A stretch of 64,000 nt of DNA from Artemia franciscana. Its lineage: Eukaryota > Arthropoda > Branchiopoda > Anostraca > Artemiidae. The translations under genes were made by a program, and so were the position numbers. Positions 43,401 to 56,078 of this stretch are shown here, piece by piece. The stretch lies in NCBI RefSeq assembly GCF_032884065.1, contig NC_088873.1:3925604-3989603 (forward strand), read 5' to 3'. Each line of letters opens with the position of its first letter. Positions within the stretch are counted from its first letter, which is position 1. The notes beneath the pieces are model-generated. The model had not been told where the DNA came from and did not search any database. It saw nothing but the letters and a program-made list of their open reading frames with translations.

Positions 43401-45290
43401 AAGTGAATTTGAGAGTATTTGCATATTTTTTGCTCCCCGTCAAAATACATGTCTTGTAAGATATGGCCTATAGGGGGTCTGTTTCAAATAATCTCTATGT
43501 GGTTCGTATTCCATAGTTTTTATCTTTTACTGAGTGGTGTTTATGGGGGGGGGGGGTAGGGGGACGCTTATCTCCACCCTGGATTTTGGAGTAACTCCTT
43601 CAAAAAAGAAAGTCCACTTAGTTTTTAAAAAATGTACTCCGCCTAGTTCCCATGGATTGACGCCACTGTATTTACTTGCCGTAAGTGTGAGAGCTTAAGT
43701 TTAAACGGGATACTCATGTAACATGTAAATTCCAGATGCCAGGTGAGGTGGCAAAACACTTTTTAAGTTTTTACTTAGGGCGTGTTTTAAGTACTACGTT
43801 TACTTGCATTTCTGTCAAGACTAGTTTGACCCTTCCCACCTCCCACGGGAATGTGGGCCTTGCATCGATGTAAATCCATTCGTGCATCTTGGATTAAACC
43901 GAAAGATGACTCGGAATCCACTCGAATTAAATACAATTGTTTATTCAGTTCCAAATATGCTACAAAATATAAACTAATGATTCTATAATTCTATCTTAAG
44001 ACATTCTTTCCATTTCCACGGACAAAGTCATCCATACCATTTTAAGTTATTGCACAAACAATTTAGGACTCTTGTAACTAGCAGTATGTCACCACGCACA
44101 TTCATATGAATTTATAAGGAGGGGCAAACACGAGGAGGGGGTCAAATTAGTTAAAAATCTCTAATTTTATAATACTTACCCGGTAGGAGTAAATTTCCAT
44201 AGGTACCCAATATTTCATGTGCGATTTTTTGGGGTGTAATTTTGGGCAAATACTACCTTTCACGGGTGCAATGATTAGAGAGCCCCAAAGGCTATTGAAT
44301 TACTTTTCCAACACATTCACATCCCCCCTTCGTGTGAAGTGTTGCAGTTCCCCTGGGATGTAGAGATCATGAACAATTTTTGTGTAACTCTTGCATAAAA
44401 AGTCCAGTTATAATGAAGATTGAGAATCCATACGAACCGGGGAAGAGGATCCATTACTTCGAATTTGACTCCCATCGGTTTAATTTTATTTATTGACAAG
44501 AGGGGGCGTCCTTTCACAAGAATACGTCTCCTCACACAAGAATACGCCTTCTCACACAAGATGAGGCGTTACGAATTTGCTCCTAGTAATATAGGCTTAT
44601 TAAGTAATTTAGTCTAAAGTAAGTTAGCTTAGCTTAGATGATGAGTTCTTTTTGCCAGTTTTAAAATCATTTTTTTTTGTACCAGTGAAAAAGGGTTCTG
44701 GAGGTGCTCACCGAAACAGTTGGTTTCTTTTATTCTTACAAAAATTATGAATACATTTCAATTTAAATATTTTATTTCGTAACTGAAATAAAATTAATTC
44801 CGTTTTTATGTATTTATTTACCTCCTCTTGCAAATTTAGAAAGAGCTAAATAGGTTGAAAATTCGGACATGTCACATAATGTTTTATTGAAGTAAAGCAA
44901 GCCCTTTATTATTCGAGTGAGGAAAAAACTTCCAGTGAACGGTTCTTCATAATACTGACAACACAATTCGCAGGATAAAAGTCAAAACAACAGATCTAGA
45001 TGGGGTAAAATAATTTAGGAAAAAAGTGATGGATAAAAATTTTCCCAGAACTTGGTAAAACCGATGTAAAACTTCTGAAACTGGGGTAAGATCACAGTGC
45101 TTTTTGCTGCAATTTTGTGATCTTAATGTTTATCGACTGACCAGTTAATAAAAACAACTAAACGCATATATATTAGCTGATAGCATTTATAGACATGCTG
45201 TTGTTTCTCTTGTTCAACAAAAAAACATAATGATTCATATTTAAATTAGCAACAGGTTTCATAGCATGAAAACAATTTATAAGAATTATA
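43401..45290. other. Long stretch without a gene
   Basis: Notable only for a G-run (43546-43563) and three imperfect CTCACACAAGAATACGCC-type repeats (44505-44560). Short open frames (about 65-80 codons) have no motif or good splice sites. Confidence 0.4.
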
Positions 45291-45720
45291 TAATCTCTTA
45301 TTTTCTTCTAAAATTCTAGAATAAATACGAATTCTTTCAACTCTTATTCTTTCTTTATTTTCATTCTTTCTACAATTTATAAGAACTACACAATCTTTTA
45401 TTTTCTCCTTTCATTCTTTCTACTCTTATTCTTTCTTTCTTTTCATTCTTTCTACAATTTATTACAATTACATAGTCTTTTATTTTCTTCTTTCATTCTT
45501 TCAACTCTTATTCTTTCTTTCTTTTTTCTTTCTACTCAAACTATTTCTTTCTTTTCATTCTTTCTATAATTTATTAAAAGTAAATAATCTTCTATTTTCT
45601 TCTTTCATTCTTTTTATTGTTATTTTTTCTTTCTTTTCCTACAATTTATAATAATTATGAATTTTCCGTTTTTTCATTTCATTTTTTCTACTTTTTTTTC
45701 ATGAAGTTAACTATCGTCTT
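45291..45720. repeat. Pyrimidine-rich tandem repeat, unit about 75-105 bases
   Basis: Units start with CTACAATTTATAAGAA or variants at about 45371, 45460, 45565 and 45639, each followed by an AATCTTTTATTTTC block and TTTCATTCTTTCTACTCTTA. Within units TTCTTTCTTTC is further repeated. The strand asymmetry (C/T on the plus strand) is strong. Confidence 0.8.
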
Positions 45721-45784
45721 GTAATTGAAAATTTTGGCTTCGAACGGTAAAATTAAAGGCAAATAGCCGATAACGCAGGAGTAG

Positions 45785-46643
45785 AAATTAGGGGGAGGGG
45801 CAGGAGGCCAACTGCTCCCCTCGATTTTGGAAAATGGATCTTTTGCATATTAATTGATACAAATTGAAACAAGAACCAAGAGCTCATATGGCACTTGTGA
45901 CGAAGTCGGAAGAGCCAAGAGCCAAGAGCTTCTTCCCACCAAGTTTCATTACGATCTCTCCGCTCTAAGTGTTTTCAAAGATTTCCGGTTCCCCCCTCTA
46001 ACTCCCTCCAATGTCATCGAATCCGGTCGGGATTTAAAATAAGAGCTATGGGAAACGAGGTCCATCTAGATATCAAAATACATTAGCTTCTGATAACCCG
46101 TTTGTAAGTTGAAAATACCTCATTTTTCTACTTTTTTCCGAATTAACCGTCCTTCCACTCCATACGCCTGCCAACTTTCATCGTCCTAGCTTATCTGGAA
46201 GTGCCCAAACTAGCAACTCGCCCAAAGAGAGCGGATCCGGTCTGGTTATGTTAATAACGTATCTAAGACATGTGCTTATTCTTCCCACCAGGTTTCATCC
46301 CGATCTCTATACTCTAAGCGTTTTCCAAGATTTCCGGTTTTCCCCTCCAGCTTCCCTAATGTCACTGGATCCGGTCTGGGTTTAAAATCAAAGCTCTGAG
46401 ACACGAGGTCCTTCTAAATTTCAAATTCATTAAGATCTGATCACCCGTTCGTAAGTAAAAGATACCTCATTTTTTTATTTTTCAGAATTACCCCTCCCCC
46501 CAGATCCCCCAAAAAGAGCCAATCCGGTCTTGTTATGTCAATCACGTATCTAGGACTTGTGCTTATTCTTACTACCAAATATCATCATGATCTCTCCACT
46601 CTAAGCGTTTTCCAAGATTTCCGGTTACCTCCTCCAACTCCTC

Positions 46644-46645
<2 letters not shown>
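45785..46645 (+). mobile_element. Second copy of the ~280-bp-internal-repeat element
   Basis: It shares AGAGCTCATATGGCACTTG, the GATTTCCGGTT block, ATCCGGTCGGGATTTAAAAT, AGAGCGGATCCGGTC and CGTATCTA with 5585-7060. The GATTTCCGG block recurs near 45977, 46328 and 46614 (spacing about 350 and 286). It breaks directly into the (TA)n tract at 46649. Confidence 0.65.

Positions 46646-46648
<3 letters not shown>

Positions 46649-46730
<82 letters not shown>
46649..46730. repeat. (TA)n microsatellite, about 82 bases
   Basis: Uninterrupted AT dinucleotides between the ~280-bp-repeat element and a LINE fragment. Confidence 0.97.
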
Positions 46731-46733
<3 letters not shown>

Positions 46734-46744
46734 TAAACAGAAAC

Positions 46745-47268
46745 ATTATACTGCTACTACTTGCATTGTTAAAGCACCAAACCATCGGAGGCCGACATAG
46801 CAGCACAAGCTCCTCCTTCACGCTGAAATTTTCAATCTTTACCTCTCCCACGAAGTTAAAATTCCCTATAAATCCTTCCTTTTCCGTACGGTTGTAGATA
46901 TCTTGTTTTCATTTTTCCCCAGGGTGTATGGCAGAAAAATACTATTGTCTGCAACTTATCATCCTTCCTCTGTAAAACATGACCTAACCATCTCAACTTT
47001 TCTTTCATTATAGGCCTAGAAAATGAGTTCGAACTAAAATCTTTTTCAGCTTATAGTTTGATACGGTGAATCAAACGAGTAAGGTGCTTAAAGCTCTCCT
47101 TAGATAATTACTCTGGAAAACATCTAGTACATCTTCTTCATCATATCCAAGCACCCACGCTTCAGAGACTCGCTTCAAGCGAGTCGCTTGACCACTGTCA
47201 TTAGCACGGCTTTCAGTTATTATAATCTTAGTGCAAAGACTTTTCTTTCTGTTATTTAAAAAAATTTC
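46745..47268 (-). pseudogene. Diverged LINE C-terminal fragment
   Basis: On the minus strand it has the 3' end (GCAAGTAGTAGCAG tail), then codons related to the GLRWLG, SVRSC and RWLGHVLRM region. Upstream lie SEAWVLGYDEEDVLDVFQ and TKIIITESRAN, corresponding to GSEAWALRKADENLLDVF and the preceding TKIRILG of the 23168 copy. Frameshifts and stops are frequent. It extends further 5' than the other truncated copies and represents an older or sister subfamily. Confidence 0.7.
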
Positions 47269-47282
47269 ACCTGTTAAAGAAC

Positions 47283-47290
47283 GCCCAAAA
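47283..47290. repeat. 8-bp target-site duplication, left
   Basis: GCCCAAAA directly precedes the hAT terminus and is repeated at 50931-50938. The bases before it (GTTAAAGAAC) match the 173-bp satellite monomer. Confidence 0.95.
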
Positions 47291-50200
47291 CAGAGGCGCC
47301 ATTTGGGGTGGGGGCAGGGGTGGGCAAATGCCCACCCCAGATTTTCCAGGGGGCCTAAGCTTCCACCACAAAAGGCCCTTTGCAGGCCATAATAATGACG
47401 CTATTTGCTATTAACCATTGTAAAATTTGAAAGTAAGTTAGATACATAATTAAATTCTCAGTTCTATCAAATGCCCATTTCCTAGATGATTATATTAATA
47501 TTATAAATTCTGAATATTTGCAGTAATTCCTCTAAGTTGACAGATTAAAATAAGTCAGTTCCTGGCAAATGTTTCAATGTTTATTTCCTTGTTTTACGGA
47601 ATATAAGCCACCGTTTTAGATTACTCGAGTCAGTTGTTATTCTGTTTCTATCCTCGTCTTATGTACATTTACTGTATCATATGTGTAAATAAACATTTTT
47701 ATACTCGACACATAAACCTTATGAAAGTTAGAGACGCTTGACATCCTCTACCGGTCAAACCCAAGATTGTAGGCCAACGCTACCGTAAGACTCTAAAGAA
47801 CATCATAGAGAAAGTCAAACTTTACAGAGATAAGTAGAAGACTTCACACCATTAAGCCTATTAACCTAAGGTATTAGCAGACATTAGCATTAGTTAGTAT
47901 AAAGTCATCCTAAGGATTGGGATTGGAGTGACAGAATTGTTTGTGATCTTGTTGATTCAATATCTTATTTGTTTTTTATCATGAATTTGTCAGGAGCTCA
48001 AAAGCGGAAATTGGCAGCATTGAAGAAAGAGAAAGAGGCAGAAAATTAGTCGTCTCTGAGTCGATGGATTGAAGAACAGAAACCATCACCATGTGAACCG
48101 GTTCAGCAAGTGACGGTCCCTCAGATCGAGTAAGCAGGAAACGAGACACCACGAGGAACCACTACGACTGTCGAAAGTCTGTTGGAGCCTCAGTTTCGGC
48201 GACATACGCCTCAAGATAAAGAGTATCGCCGGTCCAGCGACCCTACGGACATTTCTTTGTCCTCTTTCGATCTACCATCCCAACCGAAACTAGTACAATA
48301 CCCTGCGCAAGTGACAGCAAGCCAAAACGGTCATTCGATGCTTCATATTATGGAAGGCACTCGTGGCTGGAGTACTCTGTCCAGGATGATTCTGTTTAAT
48401 GCTTCTGCTGCAGATACTTTGGCGGCATATCTACTCTTCTCGGGCAGAGGTACGGGTTTAGACCTTTCATAGACGTGGGCGTGATAAGATGGAAAGACAT
48501 CTCTAACGTCCTCGAACAACATACTAGAAGTGACCGCCACAAAGACAGTTCAGTTTCATGGACAAAGTTCAAAGCCATACAAACCAAGAAGATGCAACCA
48601 ATCGCGTGTGTTTTAATGACAGACAAAGACAATGAAATCAAGGAGAACAGAGAGAACGTAAAAGTCCTATTAAAAGTAACAGCTCTAATGGGGTGACTCT
48701 GCACTGCCTTTAGGGGGCACGACGAAACAGAATCCTCGACAAACAAGGGAAATTTTATCGAGACGTGCAATTTTCTCGCAGAGTACTCTTCTACGCTCTT
48801 CAACAATCTGGATAGACGATACGGTCACTACACATCCCATGTATACCAGAACGGTCTTATTTCGGTGATCGGTTCCAGGCTTCAGCGCAAGATAGTTCAA
48901 GAATTAAAAAGCGCCAAATACCTTGCCGTTCTGGTCGACGAAACAAAGGACAACTCGAAGACAGAGCAGCTCGCCATTCTTCTTAGGTACTTCGACGAAG
49001 GAAAAGTAAAAGAAAGACCGATCGAATGCTATCACATGAAGAGCCTGGATGCTCAAAGTCTAGCAAATTTCATTCGTGACACAGTGACAAGAATTGGACT
49101 CGATTGGAACTACTGTGTCGCACATTGCCACGACGGAGCAAGCGTAATAAGCGGAACATTCTCCGGTGTTCAAGCTCGTTTGAGAGCGAAATCGCCACAG
49201 GCATTCTACTTTCATTTCCATGCACATAAGCTAAATTTGGTCATTGCGAGCTGTGTTGAATCTGTCGGCACTGTTGGTACTTTTTTCTCACTGGTCCAGA
49301 CTCTATACACATTCATTTCCAACAGCAACACTCGGCATCAGTTGTTTGTTGAGGTCCAGAAAGCTTCCGAGCTGCAAGTTCTGGAGCTGGAAAGAAGTGC
49401 TGCCACACGATGGTCTTACTGATATCGATCTGTATCGAAGGTTAGACTCTCATATAAATGCATGTTAGCTGTACTGTCTGCTGTAAGCGAGGGAGCCGAC
49501 GACGAAGCACGGGCAGAAGCAGCTAGGCTCCAGAAGAAGATGGAATCGTTCCTTGTTATCTTCCAATTGCACTACATAGAAGCAATTATGTGAGCGATGA
49601 ACTCGCTGTCTCAGCAGCTCCAAGCCGTCGACTTGGTTATTTCTCGATCGGGCAACCTGATTCAGGTCAAAAGAAGCGAACTCACCGACCTGCTTTCAGA
49701 TGCTTCATTCGTATCGCTTTTCGAGAAGGCTAAACAGTTTGCGACAGAACTCGAAATCGAAGTACCTGCTGTGAATGAGCCTGCGACTAGACCCTCCTCT
49801 GTTGGTCAGAAAGGACGACCTCGAAGAACTCAAAAGATCACCAAGCATCTGAAACAATTTGTGACAACTTTGACGCTAGGAAAGAATTTCATCGAATGTG
49901 GAAATCGGACTACTACTTTGGTGGATGAAATGAAGCGAGAATACTTCGAAACTTTTGACCGTCTACTAGCCGAATTTGACAGAAGGTTCACAGATAACTT
50001 GCCAGTGCTGAGTACACTCGAAGCCTCGGATCCAAGCTAAACCAAGCTTATGGACACAGAGCTGCTCAAGCGTTTCTCTGCACTTTCCGGCGAGCTGGAT
50101 ATCGACATTCTTCTCAAATCTCAAACTGGTATTGCCAAGCGTTTCTTGCTCGATGAGGAGAAAAAGTCTGAAAACTTTCTAGACATTGTCGACCATCTTC

Positions 50201-50930
50201 AGGTATTACCAGTGGCTTACTCAGAAGTAATTAAAGTACTTCGTATTGCTGCCACACTTCCTGTGAAAACAGGGAACAATGAGCGTTTGTTTTCTAGCCT
50301 AGAAATAGTGAAAAACTACCTGCGGTCTACAACAGGAGATCATCGTCTCAGTCACCTCCTTTTGATATTTGCAGAGAAGGATTTAGTAAAAAACTTGGAG
50401 TACGACCAGCTTGTTGACGATTTTGCAATGATAAAACCTCGGCGGTTCCCCTTGTTACCGTGAGTGTTGTAATATTTTTTTTTTAGCTTGTTATGTTTTT
50501 ACTTTTTGTAAATATATTTGATCTGGAAGATTTCTGCTGAAGGAAAACCGAGATTTTAATTACAACCCTCAGCATAGCAATGAAGATTACTTTCACGGAC
50601 GTATTGTTTACTTAAATAAGAAAGTTTCTCGCTGAGGAATGTCAGACTGTAGTCTGGTTGAATTTTCCACTTTCAGTTTAATCACTTAACCTCGTTGATT
50701 GTATTCTTCGTTGTTATAATTAATCTTAGAGGTCAGTGTGGCTGAGTTCCACATTCGGTTACAGTACATTTCCAAGCAACACATGGGTGCTGAAAATGCG
50801 TTTTTACTTAGAATATTCGATCGATGTGGTGCCAAAACCCGCATTTTTTTACTTGACACGAAGTGAATCGGGGGGGGGGGGCAGATGGAGTTCTTGCCCA
50901 CCCCAAGATTTGGCCCAAATGGCGCCTCTG
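47291..50930 (+). mobile_element. hAT transposon, complete ends, inactive
   Basis: The 3640-bp element starts CAGAGGCGCCATTTGGG and ends with the exact complement of those 17 bases. A second matching block, GGGGTGGGCAA, lies a little further inside each end. It is flanked by the perfect 8-bp duplication GCCCAAAA, as expected for hAT. It carries one transposase gene (47981-50463, disabled). A run of 12-13 G lies near 50869-50881 in the 3' region. The target was a 173-bp satellite monomer. About 690 bases upstream of the coding region show no recognisable exon. Confidence 0.97.
47981..50463 (+). pseudogene. hAT transposase with TTF-type zinc finger (ZMYM1/DUF4371 type), disabled
   Basis: The start is MNLSGAQKRKLAALKKEKE at 47981. 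Domains in order: a basic N-terminus; a TTF-type zinc finger (SWLEYSVQDDSV, CFCCRYFGG, RWKDISNVLEQHTRSDRHKD; about 48340-48545); the RGHDE box (about 48709); the RNase H-like core with LVDETKDNSKTEQLAI and HCHDGASVISG; ATRW (about 49405); and a C-terminal dimerisation region with NNERLFSSLEIVKNYLRS (about 50275-50330). Catalytic-type Asp, Asp and Glu are present at the expected places. Stops: TAG 48047, TAA 48131, TAA 48397, TGA 48694, TGA 49420, TGA 49591, TAA 50038, plus a frameshift near 48330. The order and family resemblance are clear. It cannot encode a full protein. Confidence 0.93.
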
Positions 50931-53900
50931 GCCCAAAACCTTGAATATAAAACCGTCCAGCAGTAACAGTACCAGTAACAGTTTTTAGAGCACTTTATGA
51001 CAGAAATGTCGGAGTTGCAGATTTTCTTGTTATATAGGTTTTGAAAGTTTCTCATTTTTAGCCCTTTTTAAGAACGCCCAAAACCTTGAATATAAAACCG
51101 TCCAGCAGTAATAGTACTAGTAACAACAGTAACAATAACAGTTTTTAGAGCAATTTCTGACAGAAATGTGGGAATTTCAAATTTTCTTGTTATATAGGTT
51201 TTAATAGTTTCTCATTTTTAGCCCTTTTTAAGAAGAATGTTAAAGAACGCCCAAAACCTTGCATATAAAACCGTTCAGCGGTAATAGTACTAGTAACAAC
51301 AGTAACAATAACAGTTTTTAGAGCAATTTATGACATAAATGTAGGAATTACAGATTTTCTTGTTATATAGGTTTTAATAGTTTCTCATTTTTAGCCCTTT
51401 TTAAGAAGAATGTTAAAGAACGCCCAAAACCTTGAATATAAAACCGTCCAGCAGTAATAGTACTAGTAACAACAGTAACAATAACAGTTTTTAGAGCAAT
51501 TTATGACAGAAATGTGGGAATTTCAAATTTTCTTGTTATATAGGTTTTAATAGTTTCTCATTTTTAGCCCTTTTTAAGAAGAATGTTAAAGAATGCCCAA
51601 AACCTTGAATATAAAACCGTTCAGCAGTAATAGTACTAGTAACAACAGTAACAGTAACAGTTTTTAGAGCACTTTATGACAGATATGTAGAAGTTGCAGA
51701 TTTTCTTGTTGTATAGGTTTTAATAGTTTCTCATTTTTAGCCCTTTTTAAGAAGAATGTTAAAGAACCCCCAAAACCTTGAATATAAAACCGTTCAGCAG
51801 TAATAGCACTAGTAACAACAGTAACAATAAAAGTTTTTAGAGCAATTTATGACAGAAATGTCGGAGTTGCAGATTTTCTTGTTACATAGGTTTTGATAGT
51901 TTCTCATTTTTAGCCCTTTTTAAGAAGAATGTTAAAGAACCCCCAAAACCTTGAATATAAAACCTTTCAGCAGTAATAGCACTAGTAACAACAGTAACAA
52001 TAAAAGTTTTTAGAGCAATTTATGACAGAAATGTAGAAATTGCAGATTTTCTTGTTATATAGGTTTTGATAGTTTCTCATTTTTAGCCCTTTTTAAGAAG
52101 AATGTTAAAGAACGCCCAAAACCTTGAATATAAAACCGTTCAGCGGTGATAGTACTAGTAACAACAGTAACAATAACAGTTTTTAGAGCAATTTATGACA
52201 TAAATGTAGGAATTGCAGATTTTCTGGTTATATAGGTTTTAATAGTTTCTCATTTTTAGCCCTTTTTAAGAAGAATGTTAAAGAACGCCCAAAACCTTGA
52301 ATATAAAACCGTCCAGCAGTAATAGTACTAGTAACAACAGTAACAGTAACAGTTTTTAGAGCACTTTATGACAGATATGTAGAAGTTGCAGATTTTCTTG
52401 TTGTATAGGTTTTAATAGTTTCTCATTTTTAGCCCTTTTTAAGAAGAATGTTAAAGAACCCCCAAAACCTTGAATATAAAACCGTTCAGCAGTAATAGCA
52501 CTAGTAACAACAGTAACAATAAAAGTTTTTAGAGCAATTTATGACAGAAATGTAGGAATTGCAGATTTTCTTGTTATATAGGTTTTGATAGTTTCTCATT
52601 TTTAGCCCTTTTTAAGAAGAATGTTAAAGAACGCCCAAAACCTTGAATATAAAACCGTCCAGCAGTAATAGTACTAGTAACAACAGTAACAATAACAGTT
52701 TTTAGAGCAATTTATGACATAAATGTAGGAATTGCAGATTTTCTTGTTATATAGGTTTTAATAGTTTCTCATTTTTAGCCCTTTTTAAGAAGAATGTTAA
52801 AGAACGCCCAAAACCTTGAATATAAAACCGTCCAGCAGTAATAGTACTAGTAACAACAGTAACAATAACAGTTTTTAGAGCAATTTATGACAGAAATGTG
52901 GGAATTTCAAATTTTCTTGTTATATAGGTTTTAATAGTTTCTCATTTTTATCCCTTTTTAAGAAGAATGTTAAAGAACGCCAAAAAAACCTTGAATATAA
53001 AACCGTTCAGCAGTAATAGTACTAGTAACAACAGTAACAGTAACAGTTTTTAGAGCAATTTATGACATAAATGTAGGAATTGCAGATTTTCTTGTTATAT
53101 AGGTTTTAATAGTTTCTCATTTTTAGCCCTTTTTAAGAAGAATGTTAAAGAACGCCCAAAACCTTGAATATAAAACCGTCCAGCAGTAATAGTACTAGTA
53201 ACAACAGTAACAATAAAAGTTTTTAGAGCAATTTATGACATAAATGTAGGAATTGCAGATTTTCTTGTTATATAGGTTTTAATAGTTTCTCATTTTTGGC
53301 CCTTTTTAAGAAGAATGTTAAAGAACGCCCAAAACCTTGAATATAAAACCGTCCAGCAGTAATAGTACTAGTAACAACAGTAACAAATAACAGTTTTTAG
53401 AGCAATTTATGACAGAAATGTGGGAATTTCAAATTTTCTTGTTATATAGGTTTTAATAGTTTCTCATTTTTAGCCCTTTTTAAGAAGAATGTTAAAGAAT
53501 GCCCAAAACCTTGAATATAAAACCGTTCAGCAGTAATAGTACTAGTAACAACAGTAACAGTAACAGTTTTTAGAGCACTTTATGACAGTTATGTAGAAGT
53601 TGCAGATTTTCTTGTTGTATAGGTTTTAATAGTTTCTCATTTTTAGCCCTTTTTAAGAAGAATGTTAAAGAACCCCCAAAACCTTGAATATAAAACCGTT
53701 CAGCAGTAATAGCACTAGTAACAACAGTAACAATAAAAGTTTTTAGAGCAATTTATGACAGAAATGTAGGAATTGCAGATTTTCTTGTTATATAGGTTTT
53801 AATAGTTTCTCATTTTTAGCCCTTTTTAAGAAGAATGTTAAAGAACGCCCAAAACCTTGAATATAAAACCGTCCAGCAGTAATAGTACTAGTAACAACAG

Positions 53901-56078
53901 TAACAATAACAGTTTTTAGAGCAATTTATGACAGAAATGTGGGAATTTCAAATTTTCTTGTTATATAGGTTTTAATAGTTTCTCATTTTTAGCCCTTTTT
54001 AAGAAGAATGTTAAAGAACGCCCAAAACCTTGAATATAAAACCGTTCAGCAGTAATAGCACTAGTAACAACAGTAACAATAAAAGTTTTTAGAGCAATTT
54101 ATGACATAAATGTAGGAATTGCAGATTTTCTTGTTATATAGGTTTTAATAGTTTCTCATTTTTAGCCCTTTTTAAGAAGAATGTTAAAGAACGCCCAAAA
54201 CCTTGAATATAAAACCGTCCAGCAGTAATAGTACTAGTAACAACAGTAACAATAACAGTTTTTAGAGCAATTTATGACAGAAATGTGGGAATTTCAAATT
54301 TTCTTGTTATATAGGTTTTAATAGTTTCTCATTTTTAGCCCTTTTTAAGAAGAATGTTAAAGAACGCCCAAAACCTTGAATATAAAACCGTCCAGCAGTA
54401 ATAGTACTAGTAACAACAGTAACAATAACAGTTTTTAGAGCAATTTATGACAGAAATGTGGGAATTTCAAATTTTCTTGTTATATAGGTTTTAATAGTTT
54501 CTCATTTTTAGCCCTTTTTAAGAAGAATGTTAAAGAATGCCCAAAACCTTGAATATAAAACCGTTCAGCAGTAATAGTACTAGTAACAACAGTAACAGTA
54601 ACAGTTTTTAGAGCAATTTATGACAGATATGTAGAAGTTGCAGATTTTCTTGTTGTATAGGTTTTAATAGTTTCTCATTTTTAGCCCTTTTTAAGAAGAA
54701 TGTTAAAGAACGCCAAAAAAAACCTTGAATATAAAACCGTTCAGCAGTAATAGTACTAGTAACAACAGTAACAGTAACAGTTTTTAGAGCAATTTATGAC
54801 ATAAATGTAGGAATTGCAGATTTTCTTGTTATATAGGTTTTAATAGTTTCTCATTTTTAGCCCTTTTTAAGAAGAATGTTAAAGAACGCCCAAAACCTTG
54901 AATATAAAACCGTCCAGCAGTAATAGTACTAGTAACAACAGTAACAATAACAGTTTTTAGAGCAATTTATGACAGAAATGTTGGAATTTCAAATTTTCTT
55001 GTTATATAGGTTTTAATAGTTTCTCATTTTTAGCCCTTTTTAAGAAGAATGTTAAAGAATGCCCAAAACCTTGAATATAAAACCGTTCAGCAGTAATAGT
55101 ACTAGTAACAACAGTAACAGTAACAGTTTTTAGAGCACTTTATGACAGATATGTAGAAGTTGCAGATTTTCTTGTTGTATAGGTTTTAATAGTTTCTCAT
55201 TTTTAGCCCTTTTTAAGAAGAATGTTAAAGAACCCCCAAAACCTTGAATATAAAACCGTTCAGCAGTAATAGCACTAGTAACAACAATAACAATAAAAGT
55301 TTTTAGAGCAATTTATGACAGAAATGTCGGAATTGCAGATTTTCTTGTTATATAGGTTTTGATAGTTTCTCATTTTTAGCCCTTTTTAAGAACGCCCAAA
55401 ACCTTGAATATAAAACCGTTCAGCAGTAATAGTACTAGTAACAACAGTAACAATAACAGTTTTTAGAGCAATTTATGACATAAATGTAGGAATTGCAGAT
55501 TTTCTTGTTATATAGGTTTTAATAGTTTCTCATTTTTAGCCCTTTTTAAGAAGAATGTTAAAGAACGCCCAAAACCTTGAATATAAAACCGTCCAGCAGT
55601 AATAGTACTAGTAACAACAGTAACAATAACAGTTTTTAGAACAATTTATGACAGAAATGTGGGAATTTCAAATTTTCTTGTTATATAGGTTTTAATAATT
55701 TCTCATTTTTAGCCCTTTTTAAGAAGAATGTTAAAGAATGCCCAAAACCTTGAATATAAAACCGTTCAGCAGTAATAGTACTAGTAACAACAGTAACAGT
55801 AACAGTTTTTAGAGCACTTTATGACAGATATGTAGAAGTTGCAGATTTTCTTGTTGTATAGGTTTTAATAGTTTCTCATTTTTAGCCCTTTTTAAGAAGA
55901 ATGTTAAAGAACGCCAAAAAAACCTTGAATATAAAACCGTTCAGCAGTAATAGTACTAGTAACAACAGTAACAGTAACAGTTTTTAGAGCAATTTATGAC
56001 AGAAATGTAGGAGTTGCAGATTTTCTTATTATATATGTTTTAATAGTTTCTCATTTTTAGCCCTTTTTAAGAAGAATG
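50931..56078 (+). repeat. 173-bp satellite array, about 30 monomers
   Basis: Monomers start at about 50931, 51076, 51249, 51422, 51595, 51768, 51941, 52114 and so on, with CCCAAAACCTTGAATATAAA. They continue with CAGCAGTAATAGTACTAGTA, ACAACAGTAACA, TTTTTAGAGCAATTTATGAC, ATTTTCTTGTTATATAGG and CATTTTTAGCCCTTTTTAAG. Nearly all are 173 bases; the first (145) and one near 55232 lack the GAAGAATGTTAAAG segment. Subtypes can be told apart by the block near the middle: GTGGGAATTTCAAA, ATAAATGTAGGAATTGCAG, AGATATGTAGAAGTTGCAG, and a type with ACCCCCAAAACC and AATAAAAG. The array stops sharply at AGAAGAATGTAGCAATC. Confidence 0.97.

Noticed and set aside
48865..50463. Domesticated transposase gene
   Set aside because: Two long open segments look protein-like, but several in-frame stops, a frameshift, intact termini and a perfect target duplication show an ordinary decayed transposon rather than a host gene.
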